Of a DNA stretch of 20,726 nt, positions 1 through 7,389 are shown one piece after another. Origin of the DNA: Deltaproteobacteria bacterium (GTDB lineage Bacteria; Myxococcota_A; JAADFL01); assembly GCA_013152945.1 (NCBI GenBank), contig JAADFL010000122.1, forward strand, positions 1-20,726, given 5' to 3'. Positions within the stretch are counted from its first letter, which is position 1. The number at the start of each line of letters is the position of its first letter. The notes under the pieces are model-generated. The model was not told the DNA's origin. It saw nothing but the letters and a program-made list of their open reading frames with translations, and did no database searches. Made by a program: the position numbers and the translations under genes.

Positions 1-84
1 CGGATTCCATATCCGCCCGATCGGATTCCATATCCGCCCGATCGGATTCCATATCCGCCCGATCGGATTCCATATCCGCCCGAT
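1..84. repeat. Four perfect tandem copies of a 21-base REP-like unit
   Basis: Copies occupy 1-21, 22-42, 43-63 and 64-84 with no visible mismatch, and the array probably continues left of the window. Each unit carries the core of a hairpin: arms CGGAT and ATCCG around a TCCAT loop, followed by CCCGAT. The full hairpin with 8-base arms GGGCGGAT / ATCCGCCC occurs once inside the nearby transposase gene (475-495). A decayed copy lies further right at about 158-172 (arms CGGAT / ATCCG, loop TGAAT). There are no spacers, so this is not a CRISPR array. Confidence 0.9.
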
Positions 85-164
85 CGGATTCTGCGTGTTG
101 GGCAGAAATGGATTCTGCCCCTACAATAATTATAATAATGGTTCGTGGTGCCCGATCGGATTGA
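3..164 (+). pseudogene. Remnant of a REP-associated transposase linker
   Basis: Read in the frame starting at base 3, this stretch is open until TGA at 162-164. It encodes four copies of the heptad DSISARS, then DSACWAEMDSAPT and an isoleucine-rich run. The same peptide motifs, in the same order, form the linker of the intact transposase just downstream (about residues 92-126), and the DNA from the AEMDSAPT codons to the GGTTCGT motif is also similar. The simplest reading is a broken second copy of the transposase gene, or a duplication of its linker, with the upstream catalytic part outside the window. It could instead be only a repeat array that happens to be open in this frame. Confidence 0.5.
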
Positions 165-200
165 ATATCCGTGCCAATACGGGTATAGAAAAAAACGAAA

Positions 201-911
201 ATGAAATATGATTCAAAAATTCATCGCCGCCGTTCAATACGATTAAAAAATTATGATTATTCGCAGGCCGGAATGTATTTTATTACGATATGTACGCAAA
301 ACCGGGTGCATTTATTCGGTGAAATTGTGGGCGAGGAAATGGTGTTGAATGATGCGGGAAAAATGATTTTGACGATTTGGAATGAAATCCAAAATGATTT
401 CAATAATACCCGATTGCATGAATTGATAATTATGCCAAATCATATCCATGGAATTATTGAAATCACCGCCGTAGGGGCGGATTCCATATCCGCCCGATCG
501 GATTCCGCGCACAGGGCAGAAATGGATTCTGCGTGTTGGGCAGAAATGGATTCTGCGTGTCGGGCAGAAATGGATTCTGCCCCTACAATAACAATAACGA
601 AAACGAAAACAATAACGGTTCGTACGGTTGCGGCGGCGGGAATACCGACGATTATTCAATCATTTAAACGGCATTCGACGATTGAATATATTAAAATGGT
701 GCGACAAAACAAATTACCACCATTTAATAAACGAATTTGGCAACGTAATTATTGGGAACATATTATCCGTAATGAAAATGAATATCGCCGTATTGCCCAA
801 TATATAATGGATAATCCTGCCAAATGGGCAATGGATAAATTAAATGGCGATGCAGGTAATCATGTGATGGAACCATGGGTAATCTATAACGAGGAACCAT
901 GGATGGTATAA
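201..911 (+). CDS. REP-associated tyrosine transposase (Y1/HUH, TnpA_REP/RAYT family)
   Basis: This 236-residue protein belongs to the IS200-like Y1 transposase superfamily that acts on repetitive extragenic palindromes (REPs). Visible signs are the N-terminal YFITICTQNR strand, the HUH metal-binding motif MPNHIHG (His81 and His83) and the C-terminal helix block NYWEHIIRNENEYRRIAQYIMDNP, which should hold the catalytic Tyr. Between the HUH strand and that block is a low-complexity linker (about residues 90-140) encoded by REP-like hairpins, including three 8-residue repeats of the type RAEMDSAC. ATG 201 lacks a strong ribosome-binding site. The gene is markedly more AT-rich than its neighbours, which fits a mobile or foreign origin. 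It ends 12 bases before the thiolase operon promoter. The family nicks single-stranded REP hairpins; activity of this copy is inferred from intact motifs only. Confidence 0.9.
   Translation: MKYDSKIHRRRSIRLKNYDYSQAGMYFITICTQNRVHLFGEIVGEEMVLNDAGKMILTIWNEIQNDFNNTRLHELIIMPNHIHGIIEITAVGADSISARSDSAHRAEMDSACWAEMDSACRAEMDSAPTITITKTKTITVRTVAAAGIPTIIQSFKRHSTIEYIKMVRQNKLPPFNKRIWQRNYWEHIIRNENEYRRIAQYIMDNPAKWAMDKLNGDAGNHVMEPWVIYNEEPWMV
471..586. repeat. REP-like hairpin cluster inside the transposase gene
   Basis: The block is bounded by the inverted 8-mers GTAGGGGC (471-478) and GCCCCTAC (579-586). Inside are a perfect hairpin at 475-495 (arms GGGCGGAT / ATCCGCCC, loop TCCAT) and three 24-base units starting at 514, 538 and 562. 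The last unit makes a full hairpin with arms GGGCAGAA / TTCTGCCC and loop ATGGA. The two hairpin types are the same element in opposite orientation: the loops are reverse complements, and the differing arm positions change in pairs. All units are translated as part of the transposase linker without disturbing the frame. Confidence 0.85.
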
Positions 912-922
912 TCCTTTCCGGA

Positions 923-951
923 TTGACACCAAAATGAGTCAGGGCTAGGAT
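923..951 (+). promoter_or_regulatory. Sigma70-type promoter of the thiolase operon
   Basis: A perfect -35 TTGACA (923-928), a 17-base spacer and a -10 TAGGAT (946-951) lie between the transposase stop and the first thiolase. Predicted transcription start is near 958, giving a leader of about 40 bases that contains the ribosome-binding site AAGGAGG at 986-992. Confidence 0.7.
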
Positions 952-999
952 TTGCCGGACTTGTTCGGAACAACAATCGCGGGATAAGGAGGCTCTACA

Positions 1000-2178
1000 A
1001 TGCGTTCTGTGGTAATAGCAAGTGCTGTAAGGACTCCAATCGGCAATTTCAACGGTGCACTAAAGAATGTGCCGGCCGATGTTCTCGGAGCACTCGTAAT
1101 AAGCGAGGCATTGAAAAGGGCAGGCCTGGCACCTGCACAGGTGGACGAGGTTATCATGGGTAATGTATTGCCCCATGGCCTGGGCCAGAATCCTGCAAGG
1201 CAAGCTATGTTGAAGGCAGGCCTGGCGGTCATGACAGGCGCAGTCACAATAAACAAGGTATGTGGTTCGAGTCTCAAGGCAGTCATGATGGGTGCCCAGG
1301 CAGTAGCCTGTAACGATGCAGACGTTATAATTGCCGGGGGTATGGAGAACATGGACCTTTGCCCGTACCTGGTGCCCAAGGCCCGGACAGGCTACAGGAT
1401 GGGCACTGCCAAGATCATTGACGGCATGGTGCATGACGGGTTGTGGGACGTTGTCAATAACTACCACATGGGTTACACGGCAGAGCTGGTAAGCGACAAG
1501 TTCGATGTTTCGAAGCAGGACATGGATGCCTTTGCATCGAACAGTTTTGCAAAGGCTGTCGAGGCTAGGGACCAGGGTCGTTTCAGGGAAGAAATCGTAC
1601 CGGTTCCGGTAAAGGGCCCGAAGGGCAAAACCTCGCTTTTTGAAGACGACGAGGCCCCGAAACTCACGCCGATGGAGGTGCTTGCAAAACTTCGGCCGGC
1701 ATTCAAAAAGGATGGGAGAATTACTGCAGGCAACTCATCAAAGATATCCGATGGTGCCTCTGCCGTTGTCTTGGCAGCCGAGGACAAGGTGGAAGAGTTG
1801 GGCTTAAAGCCGCTCGCACGGATTGGTGCCCAGGGGTCGGCCGGCGTTCCCCTGGAGGATGTACTGGTAGCACCAATGCTATCCATACCAAAGGTATTGA
1901 AAAAAGCCGGCATGACTTTAGATGACATCGAACTTCACGAGATTAACGAGGCGTTTGCAGCCAGCACGGTGGCGATAATCAGGGAACTTGGCATCCCTGA
2001 AGAAAAGGTGAACGTAAACGGCGGGGCCGTGGCACTGGGGCACCCAATCGGGGCCTCGGGCGCAAGGATCCTGGTCACGCTGTTACATGCCCTGAAACAA
2101 AAAAACATGACCACCGGCATGGCTTCATTGTGTCTCGGCGGAGGCGAGGCGGTGTCATTGATAGTCGAGAGAATCTGA
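1000..2178 (+). CDS. Thiolase (acetyl-CoA acetyltransferase family), first of a tandem pair
   Basis: A 392-residue thiolase, the usual length for the family, which interconverts two acyl-CoAs and a 3-ketoacyl-CoA plus CoA. The three active-site blocks are present: nucleophile Cys88 in NKVCGSS, the HEINEAFA block (313-320), His348 in GHPIGASGA and Cys378 in SLCLGGG. AAGGAGG lies 7 bases before ATG 1000, so the start is secure. The loop [13 protein letters not shown] resembles degradative or broad-range thiolases more than the GNASGIND form of typical acetoacetyl-CoA thiolases, so the preferred substrate may be other than acetoacetyl-CoA; this is inference. It is the first gene of an operon with a second thiolase 21 bases downstream and 3-hydroxybutyryl-CoA dehydrogenase, and is probably transcribed from the promoter at 923-951. 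Confidence 0.93.
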   Translation: MRSVVIASAVRTPIGNFNGALKNVPADVLGALVISEALKRAGLAPAQVDEVIMGNVLPHGLGQNPARQAMLKAGLAVMTGAVTINKVCGSSLKAVMMGAQAVACNDADVIIAGGMENMDLCPYLVPKARTGYRMGTAKIIDGMVHDGLWDVVNNYHMGYTAELVSDKFDVSKQDMDAFASNSFAKAVEARDQGRFREEIVPVPVKGPKGKTSLFEDDEAPKLTPMEVLAKLRPAFKKDGRITAGNSSKISDGASAVVLAAEDKVEELGLKPLARIGAQGSAGVPLEDVLVAPMLSIPKVLKKAGMTLDDIELHEINEAFAASTVAIIRELGIPEEKVNVNGGAVALGHPIGASGARILVTLLHALKQKNMTTGMASLCLGGGEAVSLIVERI

Positions 2179-2199
2179 AAAAAACACAGGAGGTCGAAC

Positions 2200-3375
2200 A
2201 TGGATATAGTTATTGCGAGTATGGCAAGGACACCGGTCGGAAGTTTCGGTAAAGCACTCAAGGATGTTTCAGCAATCAGGCTCGGCGAAATTGCCGTGAA
2301 AGAGGCGATGATACGTGCCGGGATCGAGCCGTCACAGGTGGACGAGGTGATCCTCGGCTGTGTGCTCCAGGCTGGCCTGGGCCAGAATATGGCGAGGCAG
2401 GTGGCGGTGAACGTTGGAATACCTGTTGAAAAGACCGCCTTCACCCTGAATCAGGTCTGTGGCTCCGGCTTGCGGGCGATCGGTCTTGCGTCCAGCCTCA
2501 TAAAGGCAGGAGAAGGCGAGATCTATGTTGCAGGCGGCGCGGAAAACATGAGCCAGGCACCGTTTGCCGTAAAGGCGGCGAGGTGGGGCGCACGAATGGG
2601 GGATAGTGAGCTGCTGGACATCATGATACACGACGGCCTGTTCGAAATTTTCAACGGTTATCACATGGGCGTGACAGCCGAGAACATAGCGGAACGATAC
2701 GGTATTTCGAGGGAGCAGCAAGATGAGTTCGGATTTGTCTCACAGCAGAGGGCGGAGGCTGCAATCAAGGAAGGCAAATTCAAAGAGGAGATAGTGCCGG
2801 TCGAGGTTCCCAGACGCAAAGGTGAGCCCGTGATTTTCGACACGGATGAGCATCCCCGATTCGGCACTACCATGGAGGCATTGTCCAAGCTTAAACCAGC
2901 CTTCAAGAAAGACGGCACCGTGACAGCGGGAAATGCCTCCGGAATCAACGATAGTGCGGCAGCGGCAGTGGTAATGAGCTCAAAGAAGGCCGAGGAACTT
3001 GGAATCGAGCCGCTCGCAAGGATTGTATCCTATGCAACTGCCGGTGTTGAACCGGCATACATGGGACTTGGTCCGATTCCGGCAACCAGGAAGGTCTTTG
3101 AAAAGGCGGGAATGAAGGTATCGGACATCGACCTGTTCGAGGCAAATGAGGCGTTTGCATCACAGTCTCTGGCTGTTATAAGGGATCTCGAGCTTCCGCG
3201 GGACAGGACCAACGTGAATGGTGGAGCAATAGCGCTCGGACATCCCATCGGTGCATCAGGAGCCAGGATTTTGACGACCCTGGTGTATGAGATGAAACGC
3301 AGGGGAGACAAGAGGGGCCTGGCCACCTTGTGCGTGGGCGGTGGAATGGGCGTATCCATGATTGTCGAAAGATAG
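2200..3375 (+). CDS. Acetyl-CoA acetyltransferase (acetoacetyl-CoA thiolase type)
   Basis: A 391-residue thiolase with Cys87 in NQVCGSG, the FEANEAFA block, His348 in GHPIGASGA and Cys378 in TLCVGGG. It carries the short-chain signature blocks [11 protein letters not shown] and [14 protein letters not shown], typical of acetoacetyl-CoA thiolase, so the likely reaction is acetoacetyl-CoA + CoA to two acetyl-CoA, or the reverse. AGGAGGT (2188-2194) sits 5 bases before ATG 2200. The gene follows the first thiolase by 21 bases and precedes hbd by 44, so co-transcription is likely. The pair shares sequence along its full length but differs in the loops next to the active site, consistent with an old duplication and different chain-length or branch preference. 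Confidence 0.94.
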   Translation: MDIVIASMARTPVGSFGKALKDVSAIRLGEIAVKEAMIRAGIEPSQVDEVILGCVLQAGLGQNMARQVAVNVGIPVEKTAFTLNQVCGSGLRAIGLASSLIKAGEGEIYVAGGAENMSQAPFAVKAARWGARMGDSELLDIMIHDGLFEIFNGYHMGVTAENIAERYGISREQQDEFGFVSQQRAEAAIKEGKFKEEIVPVEVPRRKGEPVIFDTDEHPRFGTTMEALSKLKPAFKKDGTVTAGNASGINDSAAAAVVMSSKKAEELGIEPLARIVSYATAGVEPAYMGLGPIPATRKVFEKAGMKVSDIDLFEANEAFASQSLAVIRDLELPRDRTNVNGGAIALGHPIGASGARILTTLVYEMKRRGDKRGLATLCVGGGMGVSMIVER

Positions 3376-3419
3376 GCCGTAAATGGAATATGTAACGCGG
3401 TTTTGAAATGGAGGAAAAT

Positions 3420-4274
3420 ATGGAAATCAAAAAATTCGGTGTCGTCGGCGCGGGCCAGATGGGAAACGGCATTGCGCAAGTTGCTGCAACCAGCGGGCTT
3501 TTCGTGGTCATGGCCGACATTGCCGAGGAGTTCGTTCAAAACGGGCTTTCCACTATTTCAAAGAGCCTTGATCGACTCGTTAAAAAGGAAAAGATCAAGG
3601 AAAGTGAAAAGCAGGAGATCTTGCACAGGATCGAAGGAACTACTGATTACGGACGTTTCAAGGATTGTGACTTCGTGGTCGAGGCAGCCACAGAGAGGCA
3701 GGATCTCAAACTGGACATATTCGGGAAGCTTGACGAGATAACCGGCTCGCAGGTCATATTGGCGACAAATACATCGTCTATTTCCATAACCAAGATAGCT
3801 GCGGTTACAAAGCGGCCGGAAAAGGTAATCGGCATGCACTTCATGAACCCGGTGCCTGTCATGAAGCTCGTGGAAGTAATCAAGGGGCTTGCGACTTCTG
3901 AAGAGACCTTTGGCGTGACCGTTGATCTTGCAAAGAAATTCGGTAAGGTTCCGGTCGAGGCGAATGACTTTCCCGGGTTCATTGCAAACAGGGTTCTGCT
4001 TCCCATGATAAATGAAGCTGTCTACGCGTTGTACGAGGGGGTTGGAACAGTACAGGCAATTGACCAGGTCATGAAACTGGGTATGAACCATCCAATGGGG
4101 CCCCTGGCCCTGGCAGACCTGATAGGTCTCGATACTTGCCTTGCAATACTTCGGGTGCTCCACAACGGCCTGGGTGATTCAAAGTACAGGCCGTGTCCGT
4201 TACTCATAAAGTACGTTGACGCGGGCTGGCTGGGACGCAAGACCGGCAAGGGTTTCTACGATTATTCAAAGTAG
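3420..4274 (+). CDS. hbd: 3-hydroxybutyryl-CoA dehydrogenase
   Basis: A 284-residue NAD(P)-dependent enzyme that interconverts 3-hydroxybutyryl-CoA and acetoacetyl-CoA, the step just before thiolase. The Rossmann motif [11 protein letters not shown] lies at residues 9-19. The catalytic-His block [17 protein letters not shown] follows, then the C-terminal dimerisation blocks [18 protein letters not shown] and [19 protein letters not shown]. An in-frame ATG at 3408 exists, but GGAGG at 3410-3414 overlaps it and is spaced 5 bases from ATG 3420, so 3420 is the better start and gives the usual family length. It is the third gene of the thiolase operon. The convergent operon ends 52 bases downstream and no clear terminator hairpin was seen between them. 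Confidence 0.95.
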   Translation: MEIKKFGVVGAGQMGNGIAQVAATSGLFVVMADIAEEFVQNGLSTISKSLDRLVKKEKIKESEKQEILHRIEGTTDYGRFKDCDFVVEAATERQDLKLDIFGKLDEITGSQVILATNTSSISITKIAAVTKRPEKVIGMHFMNPVPVMKLVEVIKGLATSEETFGVTVDLAKKFGKVPVEANDFPGFIANRVLLPMINEAVYALYEGVGTVQAIDQVMKLGMNHPMGPLALADLIGLDTCLAILRVLHNGLGDSKYRPCPLLIKYVDAGWLGRKTGKGFYDYSK

Positions 4275-4326
4275 GATGGTTGTAGGTAGCATATGTCGAT
4301 CGGAAACTCAAAGCTTGACTGTTTTT

Positions 4327-5631
4327 CTATTCAATCAGGTCCTTTAAATTTGGTGAAGGCGGTACACCGGACAATAGTGTCTCCGACCTGGAAGGGGCCC
4401 ATGCCCTCCACTTCAAGTACTTGGCCAGACCTGAAAGCAGACCCTGCATGTTGCCGTAGATTCTTTCAACAGGCTCGTCACTGAATGCAGAAACCTTTTT
4501 CGTGGCCTCGTCTACCAGCGAAGAAAGACTATCGTCCGATTCTTCAAGGGATTTGATCTTACCCAGGGATAATTGCGTGCTCCTTGCCACATTTTCCAAC
4601 AGGATTTTCTTATCCTGAGGCTTGAGTCGCAGGAAATCATCCCTGAAAAGCCTGCCGAGTTCCAGTAACCTGGGGATATTTATGCCGGTATCAATGCCCA
4701 TGGCCTCGCACATCACGACAAAGTCTTCAGTGCTCACGAGTCCGGAGAAAAGATGCTCAAAGTGATAATACCTTCCGGTTCCACCTATGAAAGTGCCGTC
4801 TATAATGTTCGCCGGCTGCCCTCCAGTGGAACTTAAGGTGGTCTCGAAACGATTCATTCCTGCCAGTAAGGCTGCAAGGTAGTTAGCCATTCCCATACCC
4901 CTGGAGGTATGAAAGTGGGCGAGATGGTACTTCGGATCGGCCCACTTGCCCATTATGCTCTTGTCCAGGATCATCCTGAAATATTGGTACACCCTTGCAG
5001 GATCGGCCGAGCCGTCGTGGTCGGCTTGCTCGATGTAATCAGCCCCCAGGTCAAGGTAGGTCTTTGAAAATTCCACCGCCTTGTTCAAGTCGGTAATCCT
5101 GTTGCCCTCAATCGGTGAACCCCAGATCGTTGAGACCGTGCCGCACATCTTCATGCCCGCTTCATGCGCCATCTTGGTGCAACGTTCGGTCATTTCCCAG
5201 TAATCACCTAGAGACATGCCGGAGTTGACCTTGTGGTGGGCTTCGTCGGTCGAAACCATCTGCAACAAGTAGTCGGGTCCCGTGCCGTGTTTTGCCTTGT
5301 AGTCCAGTGCCCTTTGAACCGCCTTTTCATTGATCGTAATAGTGCAAATGGTAACGTCGCCGCCGTTTTGTTTTAGCCGCGATCCCACTCTTTCGCTGTT
5401 TAGCAGTCTTGTCAAAAGCTCTTCCACGTCCTTGAATTGCGGAAGGTACTTTGGATGACCAAAGTTGGATACCTCGACGTGCTTGAACCCGGCCAGGATC
5501 AAATCTTCAAGCAATTGCAGTTTTTCCCGGACCGGAAAGTAATGTTCAAGCACTTGGAGTCCGTCCCGCACTGTTATGTCTCCGATTTCGACTTTCCTTG
5601 GAAGGGCCATGCCCCGATCCTTGTCAGGCAT
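4327..5631 (-). CDS. HMG-CoA lyase-like DRE-TIM metallolyase homologue
   Basis: A 434-residue protein of the HMGL-like / pyruvate carboxyltransferase superfamily. It shows the DRE-type motif GDITVRDGLQ (Arg22-Asp23) at the end of the first barrel strand, metal-ligand histidines HFH (239-241) and the glycine loop STGGQPAN (268-275). In HMG-CoA lyases that loop carries a catalytic Cys (GGCP); here the position is Gln272, so classical HMG-CoA lyase activity is doubtful. It is also longer than the roughly 300-residue lyases, with an extra C-terminal region of about 100 residues. AAGGAG lies 9 bases before the ATG at 5631, and the gene follows the GcdA-like gene by 15 bases, so it is the last gene of a three-gene operon. 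The context suggests a CoA-ester substrate; the exact reaction is unknown. Confidence 0.8.
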   Translation of the reverse strand: MPDKDRGMALPRKVEIGDITVRDGLQVLEHYFPVREKLQLLEDLILAGFKHVEVSNFGHPKYLPQFKDVEELLTRLLNSERVGSRLKQNGGDVTICTITINEKAVQRALDYKAKHGTGPDYLLQMVSTDEAHHKVNSGMSLGDYWEMTERCTKMAHEAGMKMCGTVSTIWGSPIEGNRITDLNKAVEFSKTYLDLGADYIEQADHDGSADPARVYQYFRMILDKSIMGKWADPKYHLAHFHTSRGMGMANYLAALLAGMNRFETTLSSTGGQPANIIDGTFIGGTGRYYHFEHLFSGLVSTEDFVVMCEAMGIDTGINIPRLLELGRLFRDDFLRLKPQDKKILLENVARSTQLSLGKIKSLEESDDSLSSLVDEATKKVSAFSDEPVERIYGNMQGLLSGLAKYLKWRAWAPSRSETLLSGVPPSPNLKDLIE

Positions 5632-5646
5632 TGGATAAAACTCCTT

Positions 5647-7386
5647 TTACCCCTTAATGATTCTAGGAAGCATCATCTGGTGTTGGGGGCAGATTTCCTT
5701 GGGGTTCTGGTAGCTGCTTTGTGCAAATGCCTTGAGGTAATCCCTCAGCTTTGGCATGGGCACGATCTCATCCACAAAACCTTTTTTTGCGCAGAATATC
5801 GGTCTCGACTTGTCATGGTAATCCTTTGCCAGGGCGTTCATCTTGTCTATAACAGGCTGAAGGTCGTTACCTGCGTTCTCCTCTTTAACAAGCCTCCTTG
5901 CATAGGCTGCGACAGATGCGGTTTCTCCGTGCATTACGTACACCTCGGTCGTGCCGGCACCGATGGTGAAGGCATTATTCCTGGTTGCCTGTGGCCCACC
6001 CATGATGTAGTGTGCCGCTGCCGTGCCCTTTCTAAGCACAAGGCACATCATGGGAACGCCTGAATTTTCTATCGAGTATATCAGGGACTGGCCCAGTCCG
6101 AGCAACTCTGCCTTTTCCGCAATATCGCCCACGTCTATTCCTGTCGTGTCCTGTATCCAGAAGATGGGCACCTTGTCCCGTCCGCACAGGGATACGAACT
6201 CGTTCATCTTAATCAATCCCTCCCTGTACAGCTTTCCTCCAATGCCTATGTACTTGCCGTCCGCATAACCTGGATAGTCCTTGCCCAGGAAACCTTGGCG
6301 ATTTGCAATCAGGCCGAGCAGGAAGCCGTCTATCTTGACAAGGCCCGTGTACACCTCAGGCCCGTAGCCGGGCCGAAACTCCATGTGTTCGCTGCCGTCT
6401 ACCAGCCTGGCTATCACCTGTTCTACATCGTATACAAGTTTTTGCCTGTGCGGCACCAGGTAGTAGAGATCTTCTGCAGGATATTCAGGTTCAGCCGGTT
6501 CGGCCACCCTGAAGAACGCCGGATCATAAGATGGTAGGCCTGCAATGGTCTTTCGGAGCGTTTCCAGGACCTCATCCTCTGTTTCGTGCACCGTGCGGAA
6601 GAACCCGGTTTCATCGTAGTGAATCCTGGTGCCTCCGGGAGGGGCTTGCTTGAAGTGCTTTGTTGCTTCTATTATTTGCTTTGCGCCATCAAGATCGAAA
6701 AAGCCCTTGGGTGACATGCCTGAAACGATTCCGCCGCCGCCCACGGCCATGTTCGCATCCTTGTGAGCATGCATTATGGTAGGACTAATGGCATGGTAAC
6801 CGCCGCCTGCCGGGTTTGTTCCATAGACCCCGGCCAGAACAGGTACTCCTTTGAGGTTTAGTTCCGCGTGTCTGAAGAATGTTCTGCCCCCGCTCCTGCG
6901 GCCTGCATAAACTTCCTCTTGTTGGGTCAATTTGACTCCCGAGCAGTTGAGTACCCACACGAGTGGAACACGCAAACTTTGCGCCATGTCCTGGGCCCTG
7001 AAGATGTTTTCAGCCTGGCCCGGCACCCAGGCCCCGGCCAGCACCTTGTTGTCAGATGCAATGACAACACACCTCTTGCCTGAAATCACTGCCAGTCCGA
7101 CGATCACGCCTGTGCTGTTCTCCTGGTTGAATTGTGGATCATATAGTGTGGTTATCGGAAGGAAGCTGTCCTTGTCGACCAGTTTTTCTATCCGCTCCAT
7201 GGCCAGCAACTGGCCCCTCTTGTGGATCTTTTCCGCAGGAATTCCCGCATCCAGCACTTTTCTTGTTGCTTCTTGTACCTGCTTTTCTTCCTCCTTGATT
7301 GCACTGACATTTTCCCGGCCGGATTTCTTTACATAATCTGGAAGTTTCTTGCCAATCTTCGGCATTTTTTCAAAGTAGGGTCTCAT
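5647..7386 (-). CDS. gcdA: Glutaconyl-CoA decarboxylase alpha subunit-like carboxyltransferase
   Basis: A 579-residue acyl-CoA carboxyltransferase whose start (YFEKMPKIGK), NPAGGGYHAISPT block (191-203), IQDTTGIDVG (411-420), RKGTAAAHYIMGGPQ (452-466) and end (ICPQHQMMLPR) match what I recall of the glutaconyl-CoA decarboxylase alpha subunit of fermenting anaerobes (about 587 residues). That subunit moves the carboxyl group of glutaconyl-CoA to biotin, giving crotonyl-CoA; partner subunits then release CO2 and pump sodium. No biotin-carrier, membrane-pump or biotin-carboxylase gene is in the window, so partners must be encoded elsewhere. A 3-methylcrotonyl-CoA carboxylase-like role is possible but fits less well. 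The gene starts 3 bases after the crotonase stop, with its ribosome-binding site inside the upstream gene end, implying tight co-transcription. Confidence 0.85.
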   Translation of the reverse strand: MRPYFEKMPKIGKKLPDYVKKSGRENVSAIKEEEKQVQEATRKVLDAGIPAEKIHKRGQLLAMERIEKLVDKDSFLPITTLYDPQFNQENSTGVIVGLAVISGKRCVVIASDNKVLAGAWVPGQAENIFRAQDMAQSLRVPLVWVLNCSGVKLTQQEEVYAGRRSGGRTFFRHAELNLKGVPVLAGVYGTNPAGGGYHAISPTIMHAHKDANMAVGGGGIVSGMSPKGFFDLDGAKQIIEATKHFKQAPPGGTRIHYDETGFFRTVHETEDEVLETLRKTIAGLPSYDPAFFRVAEPAEPEYPAEDLYYLVPHRQKLVYDVEQVIARLVDGSEHMEFRPGYGPEVYTGLVKIDGFLLGLIANRQGFLGKDYPGYADGKYIGIGGKLYREGLIKMNEFVSLCGRDKVPIFWIQDTTGIDVGDIAEKAELLGLGQSLIYSIENSGVPMMCLVLRKGTAAAHYIMGGPQATRNNAFTIGAGTTEVYVMHGETASVAAYARRLVKEENAGNDLQPVIDKMNALAKDYHDKSRPIFCAKKGFVDEIVPMPKLRDYLKAFAQSSYQNPKEICPQHQMMLPRIIKG

Positions 7387-7389
7387 TTT

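Noticed and set aside
1-84. Possible CRISPR array at the left edge
   Set aside because: The 21-base units are directly abutting with no unique spacers; they are tandem REP-like repeats.
4275-4326. Expected bidirectional terminator between convergent hbd and the HMGL-like gene
   Set aside because: No stem with a T-run was visible in the 52-base gap.
5437-6063. 208-codon plus-strand open frame over the HMGL-like and GcdA-like genes
   Set aside because: It overlaps two well-supported genes on the other strand, has no recognisable domain and is a frame shadow.
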